Made by a program: the position numbers and the translations under genes | The notes under the pieces: generated by a model | The model's database searches: none | What the model was told of the DNA's origin: nothing | What the model saw: only the letters and a program-made list of their open reading frames with translations | Shown here: positions 52,073 to 61,000 of the stretch, in pieces | Layout of the letters: each line of letters begins with the position of its first letter | Numbering within the stretch: position 1 is the first letter of the stretch | Assembly (NCBI GenBank): GCA_002387205.1 | Contig: DGLA01000016.1 | Span: 186,001 to 250,000 of the forward strand | Origin: Stutzerimonas stutzeri | Lineage (GTDB): Bacteria > Pseudomonadota > Gammaproteobacteria > Pseudomonadales > Pseudomonadaceae | Reading direction: 5' to 3' | Length of the DNA: 64,000 nucleotides

Positions 52073-53503
52073 TTAGCGCAACATTTCCTCGACCATTCGC
52101 TTCTCTTCGATCAATGCCTTCTGCCTTGCATCGATTCGTGCTGCCGTCTGGAAGCTGTCCGAGCGGCGTTTGGCAAAATCGAGCTGTTCGATGGCCTGGT
52201 CATAGTCGCCGACCAAGGCAAAATACTCTGCTCGGCCCTGATGCAGGCCAACGATATTGTCGGTGAGCCCGCGTATTTCCGAGACCTGATACCAGATGTC
52301 CGGATCCTTGGGGCGGGCGATGACCAGTTGGTCCAGCTCGCGCTCGGCCTCCTGCAACTTGTTTTCCTTGATCAGCAGATCGATATGCGATTGACGTACT
52401 GGATAACTGCCCGGGTATAGCTGAAGCAGGCGCTGAATGCGCTGGCGTGCTGCAGCGAGCCGGTTCGCGGTGATATCGAGCTCGACCTGCGCCAGATTGT
52501 AGATCGCATCGTCTGGTTCTTCTGCCAGCAGCGGCTGCAGCTCGCTGGCTGCCTCCTCGAGCTGCCCGCTCTTGATCTGCGCCAGCGCCAGGCCATAGCG
52601 GGCCGCGTCCAGGTTCGGATCCTCGCTTAGCATGGCGCGGAAGCGCTTGGCGCTGACGCCTGGGGTGTTCTCGAACTTCAGATCCACGCGGGCCCGCATC
52701 AGTTGGTAGCGAAGGCTGTCTTCAACGCCGGCATCGGCGTATTGCTCGGCCCGGTTTTTGGTGTCGGCGATGCGTGACTCGGTGACCGGGTGGGTCAGCA
52801 GGAATTCCGGAGGCTTCTGGTCGTATCGATACTGGCGCATGAGGCGGCCGAACATTTCCGGCATGGCGCGAGGGTCATAGCCGGCTCTCTCCAGATTTAC
52901 GATACCGATACGATCGGCTTCCTGTTCGTTCTGTCGGGAGAATCGGCGCTGGGACTGTATCGCGGCTGCCTGGGTCGAAACTATCGCGGCGATACCGGCA
53001 TCGCCGGCGCCTGCTGCGGCCGCCACTACGCCGGCGAGCATCGCCGCCATCAACGGTAGCTGCATGCGCTTCTGGGCTTCCAGGCCGCGCGCGAAGTGGC
53101 GCTGGGACAGGTGCGCCAGTTCGTGTGCCAGGACCGAAGCATACTCGGCTTCAGTCTGTGCATGCAGAAACAGCCCGCCGTTGACGCCGATAATGCCGCC
53201 AGGTGCAGCGAAGGCATTCAGTTGAGGGCTGTCGAGCAGTACGAACTCCAGGCGCCGATCCTGAAGCTGGCTGGTCTCCGCCAGACGGTAGACGCTCTGC
53301 TCCAGATAGTCCTTGAGCAGGGGGTCGGACAGTTGGGGGACCTGTCCACGTAGCAGGCTGAGCCAGGCTCGGCCTAGCTGATGCTCCTGCTCAGGCGAGA
53401 CGATGCCGGAGCTCGAATCGCCAAGCGAGGGAAGGTCGTTTGCCATCACCGGTTGCGCGATCAGGCAGGCCAGGGTCAGCAGGGTGGGGCGCAGCAATTT
53501 CAT
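52073..53503 (-). CDS. bepA: Periplasmic M48 metalloprotease/chaperone BepA
   Basis: BepA (YfgC) helps LptD and outer-membrane protein assembly and degrades misfolded forms. The 476-aa protein has a signal peptide (cleavage near PVMA), the zinc site HELAH (127-131) with the third ligand in NEQEADRIG, a short membrane-touching hydrophobic stretch and a C-terminal TPR domain. It matches the gene beside nadA in P. aeruginosa. Confidence 0.92.
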   Translation of the reverse strand: MKLLRPTLLTLACLIAQPVMANDLPSLGDSSSGIVSPEQEHQLGRAWLSLLRGQVPQLSDPLLKDYLEQSVYRLAETSQLQDRRLEFVLLDSPQLNAFAAPGGIIGVNGGLFLHAQTEAEYASVLAHELAHLSQRHFARGLEAQKRMQLPLMAAMLAGVVAAAAGAGDAGIAAIVSTQAAAIQSQRRFSRQNEQEADRIGIVNLERAGYDPRAMPEMFGRLMRQYRYDQKPPEFLLTHPVTESRIADTKNRAEQYADAGVEDSLRYQLMRARVDLKFENTPGVSAKRFRAMLSEDPNLDAARYGLALAQIKSGQLEEAASELQPLLAEEPDDAIYNLAQVELDITANRLAAARQRIQRLLQLYPGSYPVRQSHIDLLIKENKLQEAERELDQLVIARPKDPDIWYQVSEIRGLTDNIVGLHQGRAEYFALVGDYDQAIEQLDFAKRRSDSFQTAARIDARQKALIEEKRMVEEMLR

Positions 53504-53610
53504 CCAGACCAGCTCTTCTATGCAGGAGCGCTACTGTAGCCTTGTGCTCGGGTTGCTGGCCAGAGCCTGGCTCGGCTCGGTATCCTGCAGCACTTTTACA
53601 GGAGATCGAC

Positions 53611-53868
53611 ATGACTCAACAGGGTGGCCCTGGCATGGCCTGCGATGCCGATGCCGAGCTGGACGCGACTGGGCTTGATTGTCCAATGCCGCTGCTCAAG
53701 GCCAAGTTGGAGCTCAACCGCCTACTTAGCGGTCAGATATTGAAGGTCACGGCGACAGATCCCGGCTCTCAGCGAGATTTTCGCAGTTTTGCCAGGCTGG
53801 CTGGTCATGCCCTATTGCATGAGGAAGCGGACGGTGGGCTGTATCGATACTGGCTTCGCAAGGCCTGA
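53611..53868 (+). CDS. TusA/SirA-family sulfur carrier
   Basis: An 85-aa TusA-like protein with the LDCPMPLLKAK motif (Cys 24). The P. aeruginosa counterpart at this locus (PA1006) is persulfidated and supports nitrate respiration through molybdenum cofactor; that role is from memory and not shown here. ATG 53611 has a perfect AGGAG. It precedes an AI-2E permease by 19 bases. Confidence 0.85.
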   Translation: MTQQGGPGMACDADAELDATGLDCPMPLLKAKLELNRLLSGQILKVTATDPGSQRDFRSFARLAGHALLHEEADGGLYRYWLRKA

Positions 53869-53887
53869 CGGCTGTTAAGGAAGGCTT

Positions 53888-54967
53888 ATGCTCAACGTGT
53901 TGCGGGGCTGGATTCATCGTTATTTTTCGGACGAGGAAGCGCTCGTCCTCGGTGTGCTGCTGGTCGTCTCCTTTGCGACGGTGCTGACGCTTGGCCATAT
54001 GTTGGCGCCGGTCATCGCAGGTCTGGTGCTGGCCTTCCTGATGCAGGGGCTGGTCGGTGCGTTGGAGCGCATCAAACTGCCTCATCTGGTTGCAGTCTGG
54101 CTGGTCTTCCTGATGTTTGTCGGCTTGCTCACCGTCTGCATCTTCTTTCTCGCGCCTCTCATGTGGCAGCAGGTGCTTACGCTGTTCAACGAGCTGCCGC
54201 GGATGCTGGTGGAATGGCAATCGCTGCTGCTGCTCCTGCCTGAGCGTTACCCCCAGCTGCTCACTGAAGAGCAGGTGTTGCGCGGAATCGATTTCATTCG
54301 TGGCGAGATCGGTCGCTACGGGCAGATTGTGCTGACCTCGTCACTTTCGAGCCTGCCGCTGTTGCTGAGCCTGATGATCTACCTGATCCTGGTCCCGATC
54401 CTGGTGTTTTTCTTTCTCAAGGATCGTCAGCAGATAGGCGACTGGCTGGCCGGGCACCTGCCACGCGAGCGCGGACTGATCACGCAGGTGGCCCAGGAGA
54501 TGAACGTACAGATTGCCAACTACATCCGGGGCAAGGCCATCGAGATCCTGATCTGTGGCGTCGTTTCCTATGCAGTCTTCGCCGCTCTGGAACTCAACTA
54601 CGCAGCGCTGTTGGCGATGCTCGTCGGCATATCGGTGGTCGTGCCGTATATCGGTGCCACGGTCGTGACCATTCCCGTGGCCTTGATCGGCTTATTTCAG
54701 TGGGGGGTGAGCGACCAGTTCATCTACCTGATGGTGGCGTACGGGATCATCCAGGCACTGGACGGCAATGTGCTGGTGCCGCTGCTGTTCTCCGAGGCGG
54801 TAAACCTGCACCCGGTGGCGATCATCGTTTCGGTGCTGCTGTTTGGTGGCTTGTGGGGTTTCTGGGGTGTGTTCTTTGCGATTCCCCTGGCCACGCTGTT
54901 CAAGGCTGTGCTTTACGCATGGCCTCGCCGCTCGGCTACTGTACCGGTGGTGGATCGCGCGGGGTGA
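53888..54967 (+). CDS. AI-2E family transporter, second copy
   Basis: A 359-aa PerM/AI-2E family membrane protein with about eight helices; the PYIGATVVTIP and LDGNVLVPLLFSEAVNLHPV segments are the family marks. It differs clearly from the paralog at 24.4 kb. The 54 aa before the first helix are polar. Substrate unknown. Co-transcribed with the TusA-like gene. Confidence 0.85.
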   Translation: MLNVLRGWIHRYFSDEEALVLGVLLVVSFATVLTLGHMLAPVIAGLVLAFLMQGLVGALERIKLPHLVAVWLVFLMFVGLLTVCIFFLAPLMWQQVLTLFNELPRMLVEWQSLLLLLPERYPQLLTEEQVLRGIDFIRGEIGRYGQIVLTSSLSSLPLLLSLMIYLILVPILVFFFLKDRQQIGDWLAGHLPRERGLITQVAQEMNVQIANYIRGKAIEILICGVVSYAVFAALELNYAALLAMLVGISVVVPYIGATVVTIPVALIGLFQWGVSDQFIYLMVAYGIIQALDGNVLVPLLFSEAVNLHPVAIIVSVLLFGGLWGFWGVFFAIPLATLFKAVLYAWPRRSATVPVVDRAG

Positions 54968-55040
54968 CGGCCTGGCCGGCTGCTCGGACTGCATGAATGT
55001 AGCGCAGCCGTTCGTTTCGCCGGCCTGCTCGCTGGGTCTG

Positions 55041-55511
55041 CTATTTGTTCAGCGCCTGGGCTGCCAGCAGCACTGCGTCCACATGGCCCGGTACCTTTAC
55101 GCCGCGCCATTCCTGTCGAAGGACACCATCGGCATCGATAAGAAAAGTGCTGCGATCGATGCCCATGTATTCCTTGCCGTAGAGCTTCTTCAGCTTGATC
55201 ACATCGAAAAGCTGGCAGAGCTGCTCATCCTTGTCGCAGATCAGCTCGAAGGGAAAGCCCTGCTTGGCCTTGAAGTTTTCGTGCGTCTTCAGGCTGTCCC
55301 GGGAGACCCCATAGACCAGGGTGTTGGCCGCAGTGAAGGCGTCGTGCTGGTCACGGAATCCCTGGCCCTGGGTAGTACAGCCGGGCGTGTTGTCCTTTGG
55401 ATAGAAGTACAGGACCACCTGCTTGCCTTTCAACGCCCCGGGGCTGACCTGCGTATCGCTGGTGGCCTGAGCCTGGAAATGCGGTACGGGCTGGTCGAGT
55501 TCAACGGTCAT
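55041..55511 (-). CDS. bcp: Thiol peroxidase Bcp/PrxQ
   Basis: A 156-aa peroxiredoxin of the Bcp family. The peroxidatic Cys 45 is in DNTPGCTTQ. The resolving cysteine that E. coli Bcp has five residues later is replaced by Gln here (CTTQGQGF), so it probably works as a 1-Cys enzyme with an outside thiol. It follows gcvR by 15 bases on the same strand. Confidence 0.92.
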   Translation of the reverse strand: MTVELDQPVPHFQAQATSDTQVSPGALKGKQVVLYFYPKDNTPGCTTQGQGFRDQHDAFTAANTLVYGVSRDSLKTHENFKAKQGFPFELICDKDEQLCQLFDVIKLKKLYGKEYMGIDRSTFLIDADGVLRQEWRGVKVPGHVDAVLLAAQALNK

Positions 55512-55526
55512 CGGTTGCTTCCTCTA

Positions 55527-56087
55527 TCAGGGGTTCTGGGGGCGCCAGGGTTCGATCAGTGCGTCCAGATTCAGCGCGTCAGCGAAATCCAGAAACTGGT
55601 CCCGTAGCCAGCTGATCTGCGTACCGGCAGGCAGCGTGACGGTCAGGGTCGCGTTGAGCATGGTGCCTCCGGTCTGCGGCGCCTGATAGGTATCGCATGT
55701 CAGGGCTTCGAGTTCGACACGGTGGTCAATGAAGAACTGGCACAGCTCATTGAGAATGTCAGGGCGATAGGCCGAGCTGACATAAGCCACATAAGGCAGC
55801 GCTTGCGGACGGGTTTCCAGCGCTTCACTGCGCACCACATTGGTGGTGAACTCGTGCTTCTTCGCCAGCCCTGGAAGCGCGGTTTCCATGCGGGCCAGGG
55901 CATCCCAGCTACCGCTGACCTCCAGTACAAGGGCGCAGCACTCACCATGCCGCGTCAGGCGGGTAGTCACAACAGCGCAGCGGTTCTCGTTGCTGGCTCG
56001 GCAGAGCACGTTGGTGAGCTCCATCGGGCTACGGCCCATGGCGCTGATGACGAGAAACTGTTCGCGGGGTACGGGAGGGGTGGACAT
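55527..56087 (-). CDS. gcvR: Glycine cleavage regulator GcvR-like
   Basis: A 186-aa protein made of two ACT domains, typical of GcvR, which antagonises GcvA by protein contact. The first repeat starts QFLVISAMGRSPMELTNVLC and the second YVAYVSSAYRPDILNELCQF. ATG 56087 was chosen as the family start. Located with bcp and divergent from dapA, the usual order. Confidence 0.85.
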   Translation of the reverse strand: MSTPPVPREQFLVISAMGRSPMELTNVLCRASNENRCAVVTTRLTRHGECCALVLEVSGSWDALARMETALPGLAKKHEFTTNVVRSEALETRPQALPYVAYVSSAYRPDILNELCQFFIDHRVELEALTCDTYQAPQTGGTMLNATLTVTLPAGTQISWLRDQFLDFADALNLDALIEPWRPQNP

Positions 56088-56308
56088 GCAGCGTTCCTGG
56101 CAGTGATGGGTCGGACGGCCAGCCAAGCCGAAAACGGCTAAGGGTAGCGAAAAGCGCGTCTGTATGGAATGCGGACGCTGAGTACAGCCTCAAGGCATCT
56201 GCCGAAGTGAACCTGCAATATCCGCAGGCAGTTGGCCTCTCGTGCACTCGCAAAGCGTCAAGGAGCCTTGTACCATTACGCCTCTCTTTTTCCGGCAGGA
56301 GTGGTTGC

Positions 56309-57187
56309 ATGATTGCGGGCAGTATGGTGGCGCTGGTCACTCCCATGGATGCGCAAGGCGGTCTTGATTGGGATGGCCTGAGCAAGCTGGTGGATTTCCA
56401 TTTGCAGGAAGGCACCAACGCAATCGTTGCGGTCGGTACCACCGGTGAGTCGGCAACGCTCGAGGTTGCCGAGCATATCGAAGTGATCCGGCGCGTCGTC
56501 GACCAGGTGAACGGCCGCATTCCGGTCATTGCAGGTACCGGCGCCAACTCCACCCGTGAAGCGGTCGAACTGACCGAGAATGCCAAGGCTGCCGGTGCCG
56601 ATGCCTGTCTCCTGGTCACGCCTTACTACAACAAGCCGACCCAGGAAGGCATGTATCTGCACTTCCGCCACATTGCCGAAGCGGTGGCCATCCCGCAGAT
56701 CCTCTATAACGTACCTGGCCGGACCGCCTGCGACATGCTGCCCGAGACTGTCGAGCGCCTGTCCAGGGTGCCCAACATCGTCGGTATCAAGGAGGCCACT
56801 GGCGACCTGAATCGCGGCCGGGATGTGCTCGACCGTGTCAGCAGTGATTTTCTCGTCTATTCCGGTGACGATGCCACCGCCGTCGAGCTCATGCTCATGG
56901 GTGGCAAGGGCAACATCTCCGTCACCGCGAACGTTGCGCCCCGCGCCATGAGTGAGCTCTGTGCCGCTGCCATTGCCGGTGATGCGGAGAAGGCGCGTGC
57001 CATCAACGCGCTGCTGATGCCGTTGCACCAGATGCTCTTCATCGAAGCCAATCCGATTCCGGTGAAATGGGCACTGCATGAAATGGGCCTGATGCCCAAC
57101 GGCATCCGCCTGCCCCTGACCTGGCTCAGCCAGCATTGTCAGGAACCGCTGCGCCAGGCGATGCGTCAGTCTGGCGTGCTGGCCTGA
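56309..57187 (+). CDS. dapA: 4-hydroxy-tetrahydrodipicolinate synthase
   Basis: DapA condenses pyruvate with aspartate semialdehyde, the first step of the diaminopimelate branch. The 292-aa TIM-barrel protein has VGTTGES (Thr pair), Tyr 133 in LYNVPGRT and the Schiff-base Lys 161 in VGIKEATGD. A CAGGAG box precedes ATG 56309. It is followed by bamC. Confidence 0.96.
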   Translation: MIAGSMVALVTPMDAQGGLDWDGLSKLVDFHLQEGTNAIVAVGTTGESATLEVAEHIEVIRRVVDQVNGRIPVIAGTGANSTREAVELTENAKAAGADACLLVTPYYNKPTQEGMYLHFRHIAEAVAIPQILYNVPGRTACDMLPETVERLSRVPNIVGIKEATGDLNRGRDVLDRVSSDFLVYSGDDATAVELMLMGGKGNISVTANVAPRAMSELCAAAIAGDAEKARAINALLMPLHQMLFIEANPIPVKWALHEMGLMPNGIRLPLTWLSQHCQEPLRQAMRQSGVLA

Positions 57188-57231
57188 AATGCACATTCCG
57201 GTGTACTGGTTTTATCTATGAAGGAACACGC

Positions 57232-58332
57232 ATGAAGCGACTGGCCGGACTCTCGACCCTAGCCCTGATTATCTCTGGAACCAGCGGTTGTGGCTGGTTG
57301 TGGGGCGAAGACGGATATTTCCGTGACCGTGGCAGCGACTATCTGCAAGCGCACCAGGTCGCTCCGATGCAGGTTCCAGCCGGAGCCGAACTGCGTCCAA
57401 TCGAGCCGCTGCTGCCGATTCCGCAACAGGTAGCAGACAGCCGCTCGACCGGCGACTATGAAGTGCCCCGTCCGCAGCGCCTGATGGTGGCCGAAGAAGC
57501 CAGCGAATTCAGTCTGCAGACATCCGAAGACGAGCGCTGGTTGGTGGCTCTGCGTCCGGCGACCCAGGTTTGGGCGGCGACGCGGCAGTTCTTTACCGAC
57601 AACGGTTTCCAGATTGCTGAAGAGCGTCCGCAAACAGGCGAGTTCATCACCGCCTGGCAGACCCGCGATCAGCTGGCACCGTCATTGGTGCGCGATCTGG
57701 GTCTGGGGCAAGGCGAAACACGTGTCCGTGTGCGCATCGAGCCGGGCGTCCAGCGCGACACCAGCGAGATCCATGTGCTCAGCGTGAAGCGCCCGGCTGG
57801 TAGTAGTGCGGACGTCGCCTGGCCGGATTCTACCGAGAATGCCGAACTCGACCGGGTTCTGCTCGATGAGCTCCAGGTGGGCCTGACCAAAGGGGCAGAG
57901 CAGGGCGGTTCGGCTTCGCTGCTGGCCGAGCGTGAATACGATGCGCCAAGCCGTGTCACGATAACCGAGGCAGGCAGTGGCAGTCCGGTCCTGCAGCTCG
58001 ACACGGACTTCAACCGTGCCTGGTCAAGTGTAGGCCGCGCGCTGCAAGCGAGTGACATCCTGGTCGAGGATCTGGATCGCAGCTTGGGGATTTACTACAT
58101 AAACCTTGCCGAAGGCGCGGCGAACCCCTCTGACAAGCCTGGCTTCTTTTCACGGCTGTTCGGCGGTGCTCCGGATCGTGAGGAAATCGATGCCCGAGCC
58201 GAGCGATATCAGCTTCGTGTTACCGACGTGGCGGGTGATATCCAGGTTACCCTCGACAAGGATCTCGACACCGTTGCGCCCGCTGACGTGGCGCGTCGTG
58301 TGCTGAACATGCTCAAAGACAACCTGGGCTGA
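57232..58332 (+). CDS. bamC: Outer membrane assembly lipoprotein BamC
   Basis: BamC (NlpB) is an accessory lipoprotein of the BAM complex. The 366-aa protein has the lipobox TSGC (Cys 20), the unstructured N-terminal segment that binds BamD (YFRDRGSDYLQAHQV) and two helix-grip domains (residues about 100-215 and 235-365). Position after dapA is conserved. Confidence 0.9.
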   Translation: MKRLAGLSTLALIISGTSGCGWLWGEDGYFRDRGSDYLQAHQVAPMQVPAGAELRPIEPLLPIPQQVADSRSTGDYEVPRPQRLMVAEEASEFSLQTSEDERWLVALRPATQVWAATRQFFTDNGFQIAEERPQTGEFITAWQTRDQLAPSLVRDLGLGQGETRVRVRIEPGVQRDTSEIHVLSVKRPAGSSADVAWPDSTENAELDRVLLDELQVGLTKGAEQGGSASLLAEREYDAPSRVTITEAGSGSPVLQLDTDFNRAWSSVGRALQASDILVEDLDRSLGIYYINLAEGAANPSDKPGFFSRLFGGAPDREEIDARAERYQLRVTDVAGDIQVTLDKDLDTVAPADVARRVLNMLKDNLG

Positions 58333-58363
58333 ACTGGCGAAACGTCCATATCCCGACCCAACC

Positions 58364-58392
58364 AGGCGAAACCAATGGTTTCGCCTGTTTCG
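58364..58392 (+). terminator. Terminator after bamC
   Basis: A 10-bp stem (AGGCGAAACC with GGTTTCGCCT), an AAT loop and GTTTCGTTT after it, 31 bases beyond the stop. It separates dapA-bamC from purC. Confidence 0.75.
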
Positions 58393-58464
58393 TTTGAACG
58401 AAGCCCCCGCCAAGGCGTTGTGAATGCCGCGCTTTGTCTAAGCTTGGTCACCATGAGAACAGCC

Positions 58465-59334
58465 ATGACCACTGCAAACGCTCTCAGCCTGAAGAAAATT
58501 TATTCCGGCAAGGTCCGGGACCTGTATGAAATCGATGACACACGCATGCTGATGGTCGCTACAGACCGGCTTTCGGCATTCGATGTGATTCTTGCCGAGC
58601 CTATTCCGGACAAGGGCAAGATCCTGACCGCCATCTCCAACTTCTGGTTCGACAAGCTTGGCGATCTGGTGCCCAACCACTTTACCGGCGACAAGGTTGA
58701 GGACGTCGTGCCTGCCGAAGAGCTGCCCCTGGTAGAAGGCCGTGCCGTGGTTGCCAAGCGGCTCAAGCCGGTGGCCGTGGAAGCGATCGTCCGCGGGTAT
58801 ATCGTGGGTTCGGGCTGGAAGGAGTATCAGAAGAGCGGAACCGTATGTGGCATCCAGCTTCCAGCCGGGTTGAAGGAAGCAGGCAAGCTGCCCCAGCCGA
58901 TCTTTACTCCCTCGACCAAGGCAGCCGTAGGCGATCACGACGAGAATATTTCGTTCGAACAATGCGAAGCGATCATTGGCAAGGAGCTGGCGGCGCAGGT
59001 ACGTGACGTCTCCATTGCGCTTTATAGTGCGGCCGTTGAATACGCGGCGACCCGCGGCATCATCATCGCCGACACCAAGTTCGAGTTCGGCCTCGACGAG
59101 AACGGCACGCTGACCCTGATGGATGAAGTGCTCACGCCCGACTCCAGCCGTTTCTGGCCGGCTGACAGTTATGCCGAAGGCCATAACCCGCCAAGCTTCG
59201 ACAAGCAGTTCGTGCGTGACTGGCTCGAATCCACCGGTTGGAACAAGGAGCCGCCCGCCCCACCGGTACCTGCCGAGGTCGCGCAGAAGACAGCCGACAA
59301 ATACCGCGAAGCCCTGACTCGTTTGACGGGATGA
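58465..59334 (+). CDS. purC: SAICAR synthetase, long form
   Basis: PurC joins aspartate to CAIR with ATP. The 289-aa protein is the long form: SLKKIYSGKVRDLYEI opening, ATDRLSAFDV, RGYIVGSGWKEYQKSG, and the LMDEVLTPDSSRFW motif. This form is usual in betaproteobacteria and yeast, whereas pseudomonads that I remember carry a short form of about 236 aa here. ATG 58465 fits the family; ATG 58453 would add 4 residues. Confidence 0.92.
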   Translation: MTTANALSLKKIYSGKVRDLYEIDDTRMLMVATDRLSAFDVILAEPIPDKGKILTAISNFWFDKLGDLVPNHFTGDKVEDVVPAEELPLVEGRAVVAKRLKPVAVEAIVRGYIVGSGWKEYQKSGTVCGIQLPAGLKEAGKLPQPIFTPSTKAAVGDHDENISFEQCEAIIGKELAAQVRDVSIALYSAAVEYAATRGIIIADTKFEFGLDENGTLTLMDEVLTPDSSRFWPADSYAEGHNPPSFDKQFVRDWLESTGWNKEPPAPPVPAEVAQKTADKYREALTRLTG

Positions 59335-59423
59335 GGACGGTGACGGATCGGTGGGGCCGCCAAGCCGCACGGCCAGCCTGATGCAACAGCCTGAAATGAC
59401 GACAAAAAAGCAGCCCACTGGGG

Positions 59424-59452
59424 TTCGACATTCGATCCTGAGCTGATATGAT
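59424..59452 (+). promoter_or_regulatory. Promoter of tRNA-Ser
   Basis: TTCGAC (59424-59429) and TATGAT (59447-59452) with a 17-bp spacer, ending 10 bases before the tRNA, with a GC-rich GCGCGCC discriminator. Confidence 0.6.
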
Positions 59453-59462
59453 GCGCGCCGCT

Positions 59463-59552
59463 GGAGAGATGCCGGAGTGGCCGAACGGGACGGATTCGAA
59501 ATCCGTTGAACTGGCAACAGTTCCTAGGGTTCAAATCCCTATCTCTCCGCCA
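59463..59552 (+). tRNA. tRNA-Ser (anticodon CGA)
   Basis: A 90-nt class II tRNA: acceptor GGAGAGA with TCTCTCC, anticodon stem ACGGA/TCCGT around loop TTCGAAA giving CGA, a long variable arm (TGAACTGGCAACAGTTCC), T-arm AGGGTTCAAATCCCT, discriminator G and encoded CCA. Decodes UCG. Confidence 0.98.
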
Positions 59553-59563
59553 CTACATAACCT

Positions 59564-59595
59564 GAAAGCCCCGGATTCCGGGGCTTTCTCGTTTT
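59564..59595 (+). terminator. Terminator after tRNA-Ser
   Basis: An 11-bp stem (GAAAGCCCCGG with CCGGGGCTTTC), an ATT loop and then TCGTTTTT. Strong terminator, 11 bases after the tRNA. Confidence 0.88.
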
Positions 59596-59605
59596 TAGGG
59601 TTTTC

Positions 59606-60325
59606 CTAAGCGCTTGGACCTACACTCTGACCTACACTGCGGCGTCGGCTTGTCTCGGTTGGTCGTTGCCTCTGCCGCTGCCTTCTTTTTTGAGGTTCTT
59701 GGGATCTGCGGGCGGTCGCTTCTGCGCGGGGCCAGTTGAGCGTCGCTCGTAAGTGCTTTCCACCATGCGGCCTGACCCAGCTGTAGCGGTGCATTAGGTA
59801 ATAGCTGATGTCTCGCTGTGCTTGCTGAGCTGTAAGGTAACCGGTCTGCGGTATCCACTCCGACTTCAGGCTGCGGAACAGGCGTTCCATCGGCGAATTG
59901 TCCCAACAATTACCCCGGCGGCTCATGCTCTGCTGCATTCGGTAGCGCCACAGCCGCTGCCGGAACAAGCGGCTGGCGTACTGGCTGCCCTGATCCGAAT
60001 GGAACAGCACCTGCTGTGGCTTGCCGCGCTGCTCGTAGGCCATATCGAGGGCTTTGCTTACCAGCTCGGCATCCGGTGTTGCGGAGAACGCCCAGCCAGC
60101 CACCCGACGCGTGTGTAGATCCAGCACCGCGGCCAAGTAATGCCAACGACCTTCCGCCCAGACGTAGGTGATGTCGCCGCACCACACTTGGTTCGGGCGT
60201 TGGACACCTGAAGACTGGACTGCTGAGAGGGGGGTGTAGCGATCGAACAGGGACAAGGCCTGCCCGGCAAGATGCTGGACCTGCCGCCGAGTGCTGCTTT
60301 GAGCGTGTGGAGCGAGTACCGGCAC
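59606..60325 (-). pseudogene. IS3-family transposase OrfB remnant
   Basis: The part from about 60199 to 59765 encodes an IS3-type DDE core: NQVWCGDITYVW (first Asp), VLFHSDQGSQYAS (second Asp) and DNSPMERLFRSLKSEW (Glu). The N-terminal helix-turn-helix part and OrfA are missing, and the C-terminus diverges after SYYLMHRYSWVRPH into Arg/Gln-rich sequence unlike the family. No terminal inverted repeats or target duplication can be seen. It is a decayed insertion, on the far side of tRNA-Ser from purC. Confidence 0.85.
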
Positions 60326-60363
60326 CGCTGCGTAAGTGGTACTGGTACTGTCCCTGTTCGATC
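60241..60363. repeat. 15-bp perfect inverted repeat, 93-bp spacer
   Basis: GATCGAACAGGGACA (60241-60255) and its exact complement TGTCCCTGTTCGATC (60349-60363) flank 93 bases. A third partial copy, TGTCCCTGTT, follows at 60369-60378. They lie at the 5' edge of the IS3 remnant and could be broken element ends. Confidence 0.6.
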
Positions 60364-61000
60364 CTCGGTGTCCCTGTTGGGGACAGCTCAGTGGACGTAC
60401 CAGATGCCCTCACCCTCGTCTGGTTCGTCGTCAGGTTCGGGGTCAGGGAGTTGGCCCTGAATCAGGGTGGCGGGGCCATGCTTCCAGTCCAGCAATTGTA
60501 GCCATTAGCTCAAACCGGCATGCTCCGGCGCCACGATGTGGCCGTCCCGGTTGTGTAGGGTGGTTAGGCCGCGCTCACCATCACATCGTCGTCTTCGGAT
60601 GTTTGTCAAAACGCAGGTGTGAGAGCTCACCGTTCATGCTGTAGATGAACTGATCCCCTACCTGCGCCCCGGTTGCCCAGATCGGTGCTAGTCGTACCCG
60701 CAGAAACGTTTTTCATTGACTGGTTTGAGTGGATACCAACTTGGATACCGCCCTGTGGATACCACTGGACCTACTAACGCTAAGCGCAGGGAGAGCTAAC
60801 CCGCCGCTGGTGCGAAAATGCACGGTGTGCAAGCTAGTGCGCATGATGGTTCAACGTTGCGTACCACGCTATTCGAGCTGGCTTACGCCGGGCGTCTCCT
60901 TGTTTGTAAGCGCCCCTTAAAACCCTATGAAGGCCTAGTAGCCAACGCCGCTCGGCAGCGCTGGACTTGCTCATCGGATAGCGGTTCGCTGTGATCAGCC
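60326..61000. other. Gene-free 675-bp debris region
   Basis: No credible gene. Visible items: the second arm of the inverted repeat; a 40-codon protein-like minus-strand frame ending at 60581 (GDQFIYSMNGELSH); and TGGATACC three times at about 60730, 60744 and 60755. Composition is mixed and frames are broken, as in decayed mobile DNA. Confidence 0.6.

Noticed and set aside
60307..60501. Small plus-strand gene in the debris region
   Set aside because: No ribosome site, Trp/Val-rich random-looking product, overlaps the inverted repeat.
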